Source: JADCCX01 sp031431475 (GTDB lineage: Bacteria; Pseudomonadota; Alphaproteobacteria; Rhizobiales; Beijerinckiaceae). From it: 64,000 bases of DNA. The stretch is taken from contig JANPDL010000014.1 in NCBI GenBank assembly GCA_031431475.1, positions 1 through 64,000 of the forward strand. Reading direction: 5' to 3'. Positions 16,560 to 25,295 of this stretch are shown here, one piece after another. Every line of letters starts with the position of its first letter. Within the stretch, counting starts at the first letter, position 1. Below the pieces are notes generated by a model. That model made no database searches. It saw only the letters and a program-made list of their open reading frames with translations, and was not told the DNA's origin. Both the position numbers and the translations under genes were made by a program.

Positions 16560-17324
16560 ATGACAATGCCGAAACCCGACAGCGCCTGCGTCGCCAAGCT
16601 CCATCCGTCGCCCAATCATGGCGAGCGCAATGATGGCAAGCGACCGGACAGCCTCGTGCTCCATTACACCGGCATGGTGGATGGTCCCGCCGCGCTGCAC
16701 CAGCTCTGCAATCCGCTGGCGCAGGTTTCCTCTCATTATTTCATCTTCGAGGATGGTCGGGTCTGGCAGCTCGTGCCAGAAGCTCGCCGTGCGTGGCACG
16801 CGGGCGCAGGCTGCTGGCAAGGTGAGCGCGATATGAACTCGGCCTCCATCGGCATCGAGATCGTCAATCCCGGACACGATCAAGGCTACACAGCGTTTCC
16901 AGAGGCGCAGATTGCGGCCGTAGCGGCGTTGTGCCGGGACATCGTCACCCGCTGGAATATCCGTGCGGATCGTGTCATCGCGCATTCCGATATGGCCCCC
17001 AAGCGCAAGCGTGATCCCGGCGAGCTTTTCCCGTGGGACAGACTGGCGGCGGTGGGCGCAGGGCATTGGGTCAAGCCGCACCCCATAGCAAGCGGACGTT
17101 TTTTCCAGCGTGGCGAAGAGGGCAAGCCCATCGAGGCTCTGCAGGCGATGCTGGCGCTGTATGGTTACGATCTGCCGGTAACCAGTGTGTTTGACGAGTT
17201 GACCGAATTCACGGTGATCGCTTTCCAGCGCCACTTCCGGCCAGAACGAGTGGACGGCATTGCCGATCGCTCGACAATCGAAACCCTCCGCGACCTGATC
17301 AGATCACGGAGGGGCGAGACATAG
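16560..17324 (+). CDS. N-acetylmuramoyl-L-alanine amidase, AmiD-like
   Basis: 254 residues. The Amidase_2 domain (about residues 25-160) has the zinc ligands LHYTGM and AHSDMAPKRKRDPG, with the conserved Lys/Asp of the catalytic site; SIGIEIVNPG is the core strand. Residues about 185-245 form a peptidoglycan-binding (PG_binding_1) domain (GRFFQRGEEG...LQAMLALYGYDL). It cleaves the amide between MurNAc and the peptide stem. There is no obvious signal peptide, as in cytoplasmic recycling amidases of the AmpD type, so cellular location is open. It follows the glycine-zipper pair. Confidence 0.87.
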   Translation: MTMPKPDSACVAKLHPSPNHGERNDGKRPDSLVLHYTGMVDGPAALHQLCNPLAQVSSHYFIFEDGRVWQLVPEARRAWHAGAGCWQGERDMNSASIGIEIVNPGHDQGYTAFPEAQIAAVAALCRDIVTRWNIRADRVIAHSDMAPKRKRDPGELFPWDRLAAVGAGHWVKPHPIASGRFFQRGEEGKPIEALQAMLALYGYDLPVTSVFDELTEFTVIAFQRHFRPERVDGIADRSTIETLRDLIRSRRGET

Positions 17325-17336
17325 TTTGTACTGATC

Positions 17337-19163
17337 TCAACGGGTGATCTGCAGCTTGCCGATGTTCTTGGCGATAAGGGAGAAAACCTCGTTTAACTCG
17401 GTGGCATTGGTAGCGGTATAGAACATTCGCCTTCCGCCATCCATGGAGGCGCAGTCTTGCAGCAGCGACAGTCCGATGGCGGAAATCTCCTGGCCGGGCG
17501 TGTTGAAGCCAATGGTGATGATCTTCACGGCTTCATTGTTGTCCTTGTCACGCAGCGCCTTGATGTTGTCGCAGGCCGTGCGCGTCTTGGTGTTCATGGC
17601 CTGCTGCGCGTCCCAGGCGCTGTTGACGTTAGCTTGCAGGCGATTGTTGCGATAATACCCGAAGGGCGAGTAGATTGAGCGATTGGTATTGTCTTTGTTA
17701 GCCCAATAGTTGTCACCATCCGTCATGACGATGATGAACTTCCGGTTGTTGATCTGGCTACCTGGCCCAATTGCCGTTTGGGAGTTCCAGTTATAGGCGC
17801 GCCCGTCGCCGAAGGGGGCGTTCGGTGATAGTGTTCGCCAGCCCCACATCAGGCCTTCGAGAATATTCGTGTTGCCGTCGGCCGTCATCGCGTTGATGTT
17901 GGCTACAGCATTGCTCTTTGTGGCCGTCAGCCGCTGCAGTGGACGGGCATTGCACATGAAGTTTGGACCACGACCTGCGCCGTTGGTGAATCCGCCAGTG
18001 TTCGCGATGCTCTTGCGGCCACTGGCACCGCCGGACGTGCCGACCAGATTGTACTTGCAGATGTTCGCGCTGGAGCGGTTCAGCCAGTTCTTTTTCTGCC
18101 AGTCGGTTGTTGGTGAGCTGAATGGCAGGGCAAAGTTGGCGCCAATGGGAGCCGTGCAAGCCGCACGAGTCGAGCTGGTTTCTGCACCTGTTGTTGTATT
18201 GTAGGTAATTGTCTCGCTACCGTCGTCGTTCAAATAGCTGTTGCTCACATCGTCATTCGCGCCGTTGAGCTGCTGGTTGAGAAGGTTTTCGCGCACCCAG
18301 GTTACGCCTCGCGGGCCTGGCTCGTCAGGTGCAAACATCGGCACAAACAGGCTGTCGCCAACACCCGGGCTAGGCGCAGCGTCGTTTAGTCCCCAGGCAC
18401 CAGGGCGCATCTCGAAGCAGCCATTCCAGGTCTCGCCAAGTTGCTGATAAAGGCTGAAGCGCGAGGTCACGCCGACGGGTGGCGAAGCGCTAGTGGGCAA
18501 CAGGTTTTCCCAGTGGATCGACGATTGGCCGAAACGGTCCAGATTGGGGTCGGTCGCCGTGTTCATGCCCGCGCCCGCATTGACTGTAAGCGTGAATGGC
18601 ACGACTGCGACCTTGATCTTTTGGGGATCGGTCACGCCTGCGAATACGGTGTCTGTGAAGTTCTTCGCTGCAGTTTTTGCACCGTCAATCTTAGTTCCGC
18701 TCATCGAACCGGAGTTGTCGAGGACGAGCGCGATCTCGAGATAGTTTTCGGTCGGCCGCATCACGTCCGATCGCGTCTCGACACAAAGGCTCACGCCGAC
18801 AGCAAAGCTGTTGAACAGCGGTTTTACGCAAGCGCTGGCGATCACTGATACGATGTTGGGGTCAGTCGTGATAACCGACACACTAGGCTGGACCGTGAAG
18901 TCCGAAGCTGGCAATGAGGGCATGAAGCTCTCGACACGCGCTTGGATCGCGGTGCTCGATAAGATCGTGTAGTCTTTTGCCGCAGCTATGGCTCCTGCGT
19001 CCAGCCCGGACTGCAACTTCGCCCGTGCATTGGAGGCACGTGAATAGTCAATGGCTGCGCCCGCCGCTGTCACCATGGGAATGAGTGAAATGGCAAACAT
19101 CAATGAAACGTTACCCTTCTGGTCGCCGATGAAGCGCCTCAGAATTCTGCCGTGAGACAACAT
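17337..19163 (-). CDS. TadG-like pilus-assembly protein with von Willebrand A domain
   Basis: 608 residues. The N-terminus GDQKGNVSLMFAISLIPMVTAAGAAIDYSRA is the TadE/TadG pilin-like hydrophobic helix, preceded by a short basic leader. Residues from about 130 form a vWA domain with the metal site LVLDNSGSMSG (DxSxS) and IVMTDGDN. The vWA part is large, with a long Asn/Ser-rich insertion, as in alphaproteobacterial TadG proteins. AAAGGAGTTGGAC sets the start at 19163; a longer frame is unlikely. No other tad/cpa genes are nearby, so this is an orphan copy. The domain probably mediates adhesion or pilus assembly in the periplasm. Confidence 0.82.
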   Translation of the reverse strand: MLSHGRILRRFIGDQKGNVSLMFAISLIPMVTAAGAAIDYSRASNARAKLQSGLDAGAIAAAKDYTILSSTAIQARVESFMPSLPASDFTVQPSVSVITTDPNIVSVIASACVKPLFNSFAVGVSLCVETRSDVMRPTENYLEIALVLDNSGSMSGTKIDGAKTAAKNFTDTVFAGVTDPQKIKVAVVPFTLTVNAGAGMNTATDPNLDRFGQSSIHWENLLPTSASPPVGVTSRFSLYQQLGETWNGCFEMRPGAWGLNDAAPSPGVGDSLFVPMFAPDEPGPRGVTWVRENLLNQQLNGANDDVSNSYLNDDGSETITYNTTTGAETSSTRAACTAPIGANFALPFSSPTTDWQKKNWLNRSSANICKYNLVGTSGGASGRKSIANTGGFTNGAGRGPNFMCNARPLQRLTATKSNAVANINAMTADGNTNILEGLMWGWRTLSPNAPFGDGRAYNWNSQTAIGPGSQINNRKFIIVMTDGDNYWANKDNTNRSIYSPFGYYRNNRLQANVNSAWDAQQAMNTKTRTACDNIKALRDKDNNEAVKIITIGFNTPGQEISAIGLSLLQDCASMDGGRRMFYTATNATELNEVFSLIAKNIGKLQITR

Positions 19164-19378
19164 GTCCAACTCCTTTGAGATATAGCCCACACCGCAGGAT
19201 AGTCTCACAAAGGTGTTCACGGAGTATGGATGCGATCCGAGAAGTTCGGGGGCTGAATTTAGGACTTGGTTCAGTATGGGTTCTGCAGTGGACCAGATAC
19301 CAGTTTCGGCTCAACCCGCGTCGGCTATCCACTATTTCAACGGCAAGAACGGGTTTGATGGGTCCAATTTTCCCCGCC

Positions 19379-22300
19379 TCACTCGGCCGCCAGCACCTGG
19401 TACTCCGCAGGCTCGTAGTTCAGTATAGGTGCCAGCCAGCGCTCAACCTGCACGACGTCCATGCCCTTGCGGAAGGCGTAATCCTCTACCTGATCGCGCT
19501 CCACCTTGGCGACACCGAAATAATGCGCGTCAGGGTGGCCGATATAAAGGCCGGAGACGGACGACCCCGGCCACATGGCAAAGCTCTCGGTCAATGTCAC
19601 GCCGATCTTCTTGTCGGCCTCCAGCAGCTTCCACAATGTGGCTTTCTCCGTGTGATCCGGCTGTGCGGGATAGCCAGCTGCCGGGCGAATGCCGCGATAT
19701 TCTTCCATGATCAGCACTTCTGGCGAGATCGTCTCATCGCTGGCATAGCCCCAGTATTCGCGCCGCACCTTCATGTGCATGAATTCGGCAAAGGCTTCCG
19801 CCAGCCGGTCCGCCAGCGCCTTCGCCATGATCGAGGAATAATCGTCGTTCTTGCCAGCGAAGCGCTTTGCAACGTCTTCCTCGCCAATGCCCGCCGTCAC
19901 CACAAAGCCGCCGATATAGTCCGCGACACCCGACTCTTTCGGCGCCACGAAATCGCTCATCGCCGTGTTGGAACGCCCATCGCGCTTGGAGAGTTGCTGG
20001 CGGAGCGTGTGGAACACCGCGAGCTGCTCCTGTCGGCTTTCGCCCTTGAACAGATGGATGTCATCCCCCACCGTGTTCGCCGGCCAGAAGCCGATGACGG
20101 CCTTGGCCTGGAACCAGCGCTCATCGACGATGCGCTTCAGCATGGCTTTCGCGTCCTCGTAGAGCGCACGCGCTGCTTCGCCCTGCTTCTCGTCTTCCAG
20201 GATTTGCGGGAAGCGGCCCTTCAGTTCCCAGGTCTGGAAGAAGGGTGTCCAGTCGATATAGGGTACGAGTTCTTCCAGCGATTGTGTGGAAATCGTGCGC
20301 GTGCCGGTGAAGCTCGGCTTGGCGACGGCGTAATCGCTCCAGTCGATCTTGAACGGATTGGTGCGCGCCTTTGCCAGCGGCAGACGCTGCTTGTCGCGCT
20401 CGGCGCGGGCATGGGCATCCGCTACCTTCACATATTCCGCCCGCAACGTTTCGATATACGCTCCCCGGTTGTCCTCGTTCAGCAAAGAGGACACTACGCC
20501 GACGGCGCGTGATGCGTCGGTTACATAGACCGTCTGGCCCCTGACATAGCCAGGGTTGATTTTCACCGCTGTATGCACGCGCGAGGTCGTCGCACCGCCA
20601 ATGAGCAATGGGATCGTGAATCCTTCGCGCTCCATCTCCGCCGCCACATGCACCATCTCGTCCAGCGAGGGCGTGATCAGGCCGGAGAGGCCGATGATAT
20701 CGACATTGTGCTTTTTCGCCTCGTCCAGAATGCGCGCGGCAGACACCATGACGCCCAGATCGATGACCTCATAATTGTTGCACTGGAGCACGACGCCGAC
20801 GATGTTCTTGCCGATGTCATGCACATCGCCCTTCACCGTCGCCATCAGGATCTTGCCCGCCGCAGGCTTGTCGGCCAGCCCGGTTTCCTCGCGCTCCTTC
20901 GCCATGAAGGGCTCCAGATGCGCCACGGACTGCTTCATCACGCGTGCGGATTTCACGACCTGCGGCAGGAACATCTTGCCCGCGCCAAACAGGTCACCCA
21001 CCACGTTCATGCCCGACATCAGAGGGCCTTCGATCACATGCAGCGGGCGGGCGACGCCAAGACGCGCTTCTTCTGTATCCGCAATGATATAGTCCGTGAT
21101 GCCGTTGACGAGCGCATGCTCAAGCCGCTTTTCTACCGGCCAGGAGCGCCATTCGATATTGTCGTTCCTGGCTTCGCCTTGTTTGCCATGGGACGCAAAC
21201 CGCGGCGCGGCATCCAGCAGCCGCTCGGTGGAATCGTCCCGGCGGTTAAGCACCACGTCCTCGCAGAGCTCGCGCAATTCGGGATCAAGGTTTTCATAAA
21301 CCGCGAGCTGGCCCGCGTTGACGATGCCCATGTCCATGCCCAGCGCGATGGCATGGTAGAGGAACACGGAATGCATGGCCTCGCGCACCGGCTCGTTGCC
21401 GCGGAACGAGAATGACAGGTTCGAGATGCCGCCCGAGATATGGGCATGTGGCAGGTTAGCCTTGATGTATTTCACGGCATCGATGAAATCGACGCCGTAG
21501 TTATTATGCTCTTCGATTCCTGTGGCGACCGCGAACACATTCGGATCGAAGATGATGTCTTCCGGCGGGAACCCGACCTGCTCGGTCAGCACCTTGTAGG
21601 CACGGGCGCAAATTTCCGATTTGCGCTGGAACGTGTCGGCCTGGCCCTTTTCATCGAACGCCATCACCACAACCGCCGCGCCGTAGCGCCGCACGATTTT
21701 CGCATCGGCGATGAACTTCTCCTCGCCCTCCTTCATGGAGATCGAGTTGACGATGGCCTTGCCCTGCACGCATTTCAAGCCAGCCACGATCACGTGGAAC
21801 TTGGATGAATCGACCATCACTGGCACGCGCGCAATATCGGGTTCAGCAGCGATGAGGTTGAGGAAGGTCGTCATCGCCTTCTCGGCATCGAGCAGGCCTT
21901 CATCCATGTTGATGTCGATGACCTGTGCGCCGTTCTGCACCTGATCACGTGCTACCGCGAGCGCCTCGTCGTATTTGTCATCCTTGATCAGCTTGCGGAA
22001 CTTGGCCGAGCCCGTGACATTGGTGCGCTCGCCCACGTTCACGAAGCGGATGTTCTCGCTCAGCGTGAAGGGTTCGAGGCCAGAGAGCTTCATCAGCTGT
22101 GGTACTTCAGGGATCGGACGCGGTGTCTTGCCCTTCATCGCCTCTGCGATGGCCCGGATGTGCGCGGGCGTCGAGCCGCAGCAGCCGCCGACGATGTTGA
22201 CAAGGCCGCTGTCGGCAAAGTCCGCGATCAGCGAAGCCATGTATTCCGGGCTCTCGTCATACATGCCGAATTCGTTGGGCAGTCCCGCATTCGGATAGGC

Positions 22301-23131
22301 ACAGACGAAGGTATCGGCCGCACGTGAAAGCTCTGCTAGGTGAGCCCGCATTTCTTTTGCGCCCAGCGCGCAATTGAGGCCGATGGTGAAGGGGTTTGCG
22401 TGGCGAATCGAATGCCAGAAGGCACTCGGCGTCTGTCCCGACAATGTGCGTCCCGAAAGATCGGTGATCGTACCCGAGATCATCATGGGCAGATCGACGC
22501 CCTCGCTCTCGAAGGCTTCCAGAACTGCCACGATGGCGGCCTTGGCGTTGAGAGTATCGAAGATCGTTTCGATCAGGATCAGTTCTGCGCCGCCATTGAT
22601 CAGGCCCCGCGCCTGCTCGTTGTAGGAGATGCGCACCTCGTCGAACGTCACGGCACGATAGCCCGGATTGTTGACATCGGGCGAGATCGACAGCGTGCGG
22701 TTGGTCGGCCCGATGGCGCCTGCCACGAAGCGGCGACGGCCGTCGCGCTTCTGCGCCTCCACAGCAGCCTCGCGCGCCAGACGTGCGCCTTCGAGATTCA
22801 GCTCGTAGGCCAGCGATTCCATATGGTAATCGGCCTGGGCAATGGTCGTGGAGGAGAAGGTGTTGGTCTCCACGATATCCGCACCCGCCAGGAAATAATC
22901 GAGATGGATTTCGCGGATCGCGTCGGGTTGCGTCAGGATCAGCAGGTCGTTGTTGCCCTTGAGGTCATGCTTCCAGCCCTGAAAACGCTCACCCCGGAAA
23001 TCGGCTTCCGAGAATTTGCGGTCCTGGATTTCGGTGCCCATCGCGCCGTCAAGCACGAGAATGCGCTCGCGCGCGGCGGCGACTAATGCGGCACGGACTT
23101 CGGGGCCATTGGCGTGGCTGGTCTTCGACAT
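19379..23131 (-). CDS. metH: Cobalamin-dependent methionine synthase
   Basis: 1250 residues, close to E. coli MetH (1227), with all four modules: homocysteine-binding (GAMGTEIQ; zinc cysteines in NCALGA and GGCCGSTPAH), pterin-binding (NVGERTNVTGSAKFRKLI), cobalamin-binding (DVHDIGKNIVGVVL, with the axial histidine, and GLSGLITPSLDEMV), and the SAM-dependent reactivation domain (EYWGYASDE, RGIRPAAGYPAQPDH). It transfers a methyl group from methyltetrahydrofolate to homocysteine. It is the last gene of the regulator-metF-metH operon; a perfect hairpin lies between metF and metH. No cobalamin riboswitch was seen upstream. Confidence 0.98.
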   Translation of the reverse strand: MSKTSHANGPEVRAALVAAARERILVLDGAMGTEIQDRKFSEADFRGERFQGWKHDLKGNNDLLILTQPDAIREIHLDYFLAGADIVETNTFSSTTIAQADYHMESLAYELNLEGARLAREAAVEAQKRDGRRRFVAGAIGPTNRTLSISPDVNNPGYRAVTFDEVRISYNEQARGLINGGAELILIETIFDTLNAKAAIVAVLEAFESEGVDLPMMISGTITDLSGRTLSGQTPSAFWHSIRHANPFTIGLNCALGAKEMRAHLAELSRAADTFVCAYPNAGLPNEFGMYDESPEYMASLIADFADSGLVNIVGGCCGSTPAHIRAIAEAMKGKTPRPIPEVPQLMKLSGLEPFTLSENIRFVNVGERTNVTGSAKFRKLIKDDKYDEALAVARDQVQNGAQVIDINMDEGLLDAEKAMTTFLNLIAAEPDIARVPVMVDSSKFHVIVAGLKCVQGKAIVNSISMKEGEEKFIADAKIVRRYGAAVVVMAFDEKGQADTFQRKSEICARAYKVLTEQVGFPPEDIIFDPNVFAVATGIEEHNNYGVDFIDAVKYIKANLPHAHISGGISNLSFSFRGNEPVREAMHSVFLYHAIALGMDMGIVNAGQLAVYENLDPELRELCEDVVLNRRDDSTERLLDAAPRFASHGKQGEARNDNIEWRSWPVEKRLEHALVNGITDYIIADTEEARLGVARPLHVIEGPLMSGMNVVGDLFGAGKMFLPQVVKSARVMKQSVAHLEPFMAKEREETGLADKPAAGKILMATVKGDVHDIGKNIVGVVLQCNNYEVIDLGVMVSAARILDEAKKHNVDIIGLSGLITPSLDEMVHVAAEMEREGFTIPLLIGGATTSRVHTAVKINPGYVRGQTVYVTDASRAVGVVSSLLNEDNRGAYIETLRAEYVKVADAHARAERDKQRLPLAKARTNPFKIDWSDYAVAKPSFTGTRTISTQSLEELVPYIDWTPFFQTWELKGRFPQILEDEKQGEAARALYEDAKAMLKRIVDERWFQAKAVIGFWPANTVGDDIHLFKGESRQEQLAVFHTLRQQLSKRDGRSNTAMSDFVAPKESGVADYIGGFVVTAGIGEEDVAKRFAGKNDDYSSIMAKALADRLAEAFAEFMHMKVRREYWGYASDETISPEVLIMEEYRGIRPAAGYPAQPDHTEKATLWKLLEADKKIGVTLTESFAMWPGSSVSGLYIGHPDAHYFGVAKVERDQVEDYAFRKGMDVVQVERWLAPILNYEPAEYQVLAAE

Positions 23132-23146
23132 TTCACTTTACTCCTT

Positions 23147-23170
23147 CCTTCTCCCGCGTGCGGGAGAAGG
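23147..23170. repeat. Perfect hairpin repeat between metF and metH
   Basis: Ten-base perfect arms (ccttctcccg and cgggagaagg) around a four-base loop fill most of the 46-base gap between metF and metH. The arm sequence is the same as in the paired elements at 45311-45428 and 60559-60693, so this is a member of a dispersed palindromic family. As it has no T-run, it is likely to affect RNA stability or processing inside the operon rather than end it. Confidence 0.75.
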
Positions 23171-23177
23171 GAAAAAT

Positions 23178-24095
23178 TCAAGCAGCCACGGCCTTCGCAG
23201 GCTGCTCGCCCTTGACGCCTGCGAGATGGCAGATCGCGTAAACGAGATCAGCCCGGTTCATGGTGTAGAAATGCAGGTCCGTCACGCCCCGGTCGATCAG
23301 GTCTGTCACTTGCTCGGCGGCGATGGCGGCGGCGATGAGCTTGCGGGTGGCGGCGTCATCATCCAGCCCCTCGAAGCGGTCGGCCAACCATTGCGGTACA
23401 TGGGTGCCGCAGCGCGTGGCAAAATTGGCGGCCTGTTTGAAGTTCAGCACAGGGATGATGCCGGGCAGGATCGGAATATCGATGCCTGCCGCATGCGCCT
23501 TGTCGAGATAGCGGAAATAGAAGTCGTTCTCGAAGAAGAACTGCGTGATAGCACGTGTTGCACCCGCATCCACCTTGCGCTTCAGGAGTTCGATATCGGC
23601 ATCCAGCGATGGGCTTTCCGGGTGCTTCTCGGGATAGGCTGAAACCGAAACCTCGAAATCGCCAATCGCCTTGATGCCCCGGATCAGATCGGGTGTGTCG
23701 GTGTAACCCCCGGGATGCGGCTGATAGGCCGTGCCCGCGCCTGTCTGCGGATCGCCGCGCAGGGCCACGATATGGCGCACGCCCGCTTTCCAGTAATCGC
23801 GGATCACTTCGTCGATTTCCTCGCGCGTAGCTGCGACACAGGTCAGATGCGCTGCGGGCCTCAGCGCGGTGTCCTGCACGATCTTCTCCACAGTATTATG
23901 TGTACGCTCGCGGGTGGTGCCGCCTGCACCATAGGTGACGGAGACGAAGGACGGTCCCAGCGGCGCGAGGCGATGCACGCTCTCCCACAGCGCCTTCTCC
24001 ATCTCCTCATTCTTCGGTGGGAAGAACTCGAACGAGACTTTCATCTTGGCGCGGGTCGATGCGCCACGGCTCTTGCGGAACGGTGTGAGGACCAT
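23178..24095 (-). CDS. metF: 5,10-Methylenetetrahydrofolate reductase
   Basis: 305 residues, an FAD-dependent TIM-barrel enzyme producing 5-methyltetrahydrofolate, the methyl donor for the MetH encoded next. FEFFPPKNEEMEKAL contains the conserved glutamate, SVTYGAGGTTRERT and HLTCV are family signatures, and ITQFFFEND lies at the active site. ATG 24095 lies two bases after the stop of the regulator gene; a later ATG at 24044 (MKVSFEFF) is an alternative. Its position between the ArsR-methyltransferase regulator and metH marks a dedicated methyl-cycle operon. Confidence 0.96.
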   Translation of the reverse strand: MVLTPFRKSRGASTRAKMKVSFEFFPPKNEEMEKALWESVHRLAPLGPSFVSVTYGAGGTTRERTHNTVEKIVQDTALRPAAHLTCVAATREEIDEVIRDYWKAGVRHIVALRGDPQTGAGTAYQPHPGGYTDTPDLIRGIKAIGDFEVSVSAYPEKHPESPSLDADIELLKRKVDAGATRAITQFFFENDFYFRYLDKAHAAGIDIPILPGIIPVLNFKQAANFATRCGTHVPQWLADRFEGLDDDAATRKLIAAAIAAEQVTDLIDRGVTDLHFYTMNRADLVYAICHLAGVKGEQPAKAVAA

Positions 24096-24097
24096 GG

Positions 24098-25120
24098 TTA
24101 CGCAACCTCTGCGAACGAAGGAACGGCAATGCGGTTGGTGTCATCCTGCAGCCGCGCATCGCGGGCCTGCCAGATCGTCACGGTGAGCTTGGTGGAGGTG
24201 TCAGTGCCGACATTGCTGCTGGAGGTATCGACCAGACCGGATTCCGTCAGCGCATCACAGATTTCCTGAGGGGCAAAACCCAGTCGGCGATGCGCGTGAT
24301 CCGTGCGGAGAAATTCGACATCATGCGGGGCAAAATCCACCACGAATAATCTGCCGCCGGTCTTGAGTGCACGGCAAGCTTCGCGGATCGCGCGGGCCGG
24401 ATCGTCAAGGTAATGCAATACCTGATGGATCACGACAATATCGTAGCCATCGCGCTCGACGGGCAAGGCATAAATATCGCCATGGCGGACCTGCGCATTC
24501 TTGAGACCCGCGCGCTCGATGTTGGAGCGGGCGACCGAGAGCATCGCGGCACTGGAATCGACGCCGACCGCACGCTCGGCACGCCCGGCCAGCAACGACA
24601 ACATGCGCCCGGTCCCGGTGCCCAGATCCAGAACGGCGCGAAAGGGTCCGGCACCGATGGCTTTCAACAGCGCCTGCTCGACCTCGGATTCAGCCACATG
24701 CAGAGCTCGCAACTGGTCCCAGTCGCTGGCATGGCGTGCGAAATAACCGTCTGCTGCACGCGCACGCTCGGCGCGGACCTCTGCAAGGCGAATACGGTCG
24801 GCGACCAGTGTGGCATCCGAAGCTTCTATGGAAGCAAGTGCATCGCGCACCAGCCTGACCGGATCAGCCTCCTGCAAACGGAAAAATGCCCATGCGCCCT
24901 CACGATGGCGTTCGACAAGGCCGGCATCAACGAGCAACTTAAGATGGCGCGACACACGCGGCTGTGATTGGCCGAGAATTGTGGTCAGCTCCGTCACCGT
25001 CAGTTCTGCCTCATTCAGCAAGGCGGCAAGGCGCAAGCGCGTAGGCTCGCCGAGTGCTTCCAGTGCGGCCAGTGTCCGCTTGAAACTGATCTTCCCGCCA
25101 CGAAGGTTCCCGGCAAGCAT
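24098..25120 (-). CDS. ArsR-family regulator fused to SAM-methyltransferase domain (SahR-like)
   Basis: 340 residues. Residues about 10-95 are an ArsR winged helix (EALGEPTRLRLAALL, ILGQSQPRVSRHLKLLVDAGLV) with no metal-binding cysteines. Residues about 130-310 are a class I methyltransferase fold (VLDLGTGTGRML, the SAM/SAH site; VGVDSSAAMLSVARSN; IHQVLHYLDDPARAI). Proteins of this architecture are known as methionine-cycle regulators (SahR type) that sense SAH or SAM. It leads metF-metH, and a perfect 18-base palindrome lies just upstream, so autoregulated control of the operon is very likely. AGAAGGAG eight bases before ATG 25120 sets the start; an ATG at 25138 lies inside the palindrome edge. 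Confidence 0.88.
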   Translation of the reverse strand: MLAGNLRGGKISFKRTLAALEALGEPTRLRLAALLNEAELTVTELTTILGQSQPRVSRHLKLLVDAGLVERHREGAWAFFRLQEADPVRLVRDALASIEASDATLVADRIRLAEVRAERARAADGYFARHASDWDQLRALHVAESEVEQALLKAIGAGPFRAVLDLGTGTGRMLSLLAGRAERAVGVDSSAAMLSVARSNIERAGLKNAQVRHGDIYALPVERDGYDIVVIHQVLHYLDDPARAIREACRALKTGGRLFVVDFAPHDVEFLRTDHAHRRLGFAPQEICDALTESGLVDTSSSNVGTDTSTKLTVTIWQARDARLQDDTNRIAVPSFAEVA

Positions 25121-25137
25121 GGTGCGCTCCTTCTGCA

Positions 25138-25155
25138 TATAAAGATATCTTTATA
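25138..25155. promoter_or_regulatory. Perfect 18-base palindrome, probable operator of the met operon
   Basis: TATAAAGATATCTTTATA is a perfect inverted repeat ending 17 bases before the start codon of the ArsR-methyltransferase gene. Size, symmetry and place suit the winged-helix dimer encoded next to it. The AT-rich sequence also could contain the -10 element, so binding would block transcription of the regulator-metF-metH operon. Confidence 0.7.
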
Positions 25156-25215
25156 CGCAAATGGATGAATGTGCAATGTGCGTGTTTATTGGTTGCCTTC
25201 TCTCAACAGACAATC

Positions 25216-25262
25216 TTGAGGTGCGAGCGTTCGCGAGCCTCGAAAGACGCATAATATGCGTG
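25216..25262. repeat. Half copy of the REP-like element at 12092-12217
   Basis: The segment reads ttgaggtgcgagcgttcgcg, then agcctcgaaagacgcataat and atgcgtg. It shares the gcgagcctcga-gacgca core with each arm of the inverted repeat after ppdK and forms a hairpin (gaggtgcgagcg / cgcgagcctc). It lies in the 157-base gap between the LpoA-like gene and the met operon. Confidence 0.5.
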
Positions 25263-25295
25263 CAACGGCTCCACATGGGGAGGAGGAAGAATAGC

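Noticed and set aside
23132..25200. A SAM-II or cobalamin riboswitch upstream of metF or metH.
   Set aside because: The gaps are two and 46 bases and hold only a hairpin; control is better explained by the ArsR-methyltransferase protein and its palindrome.
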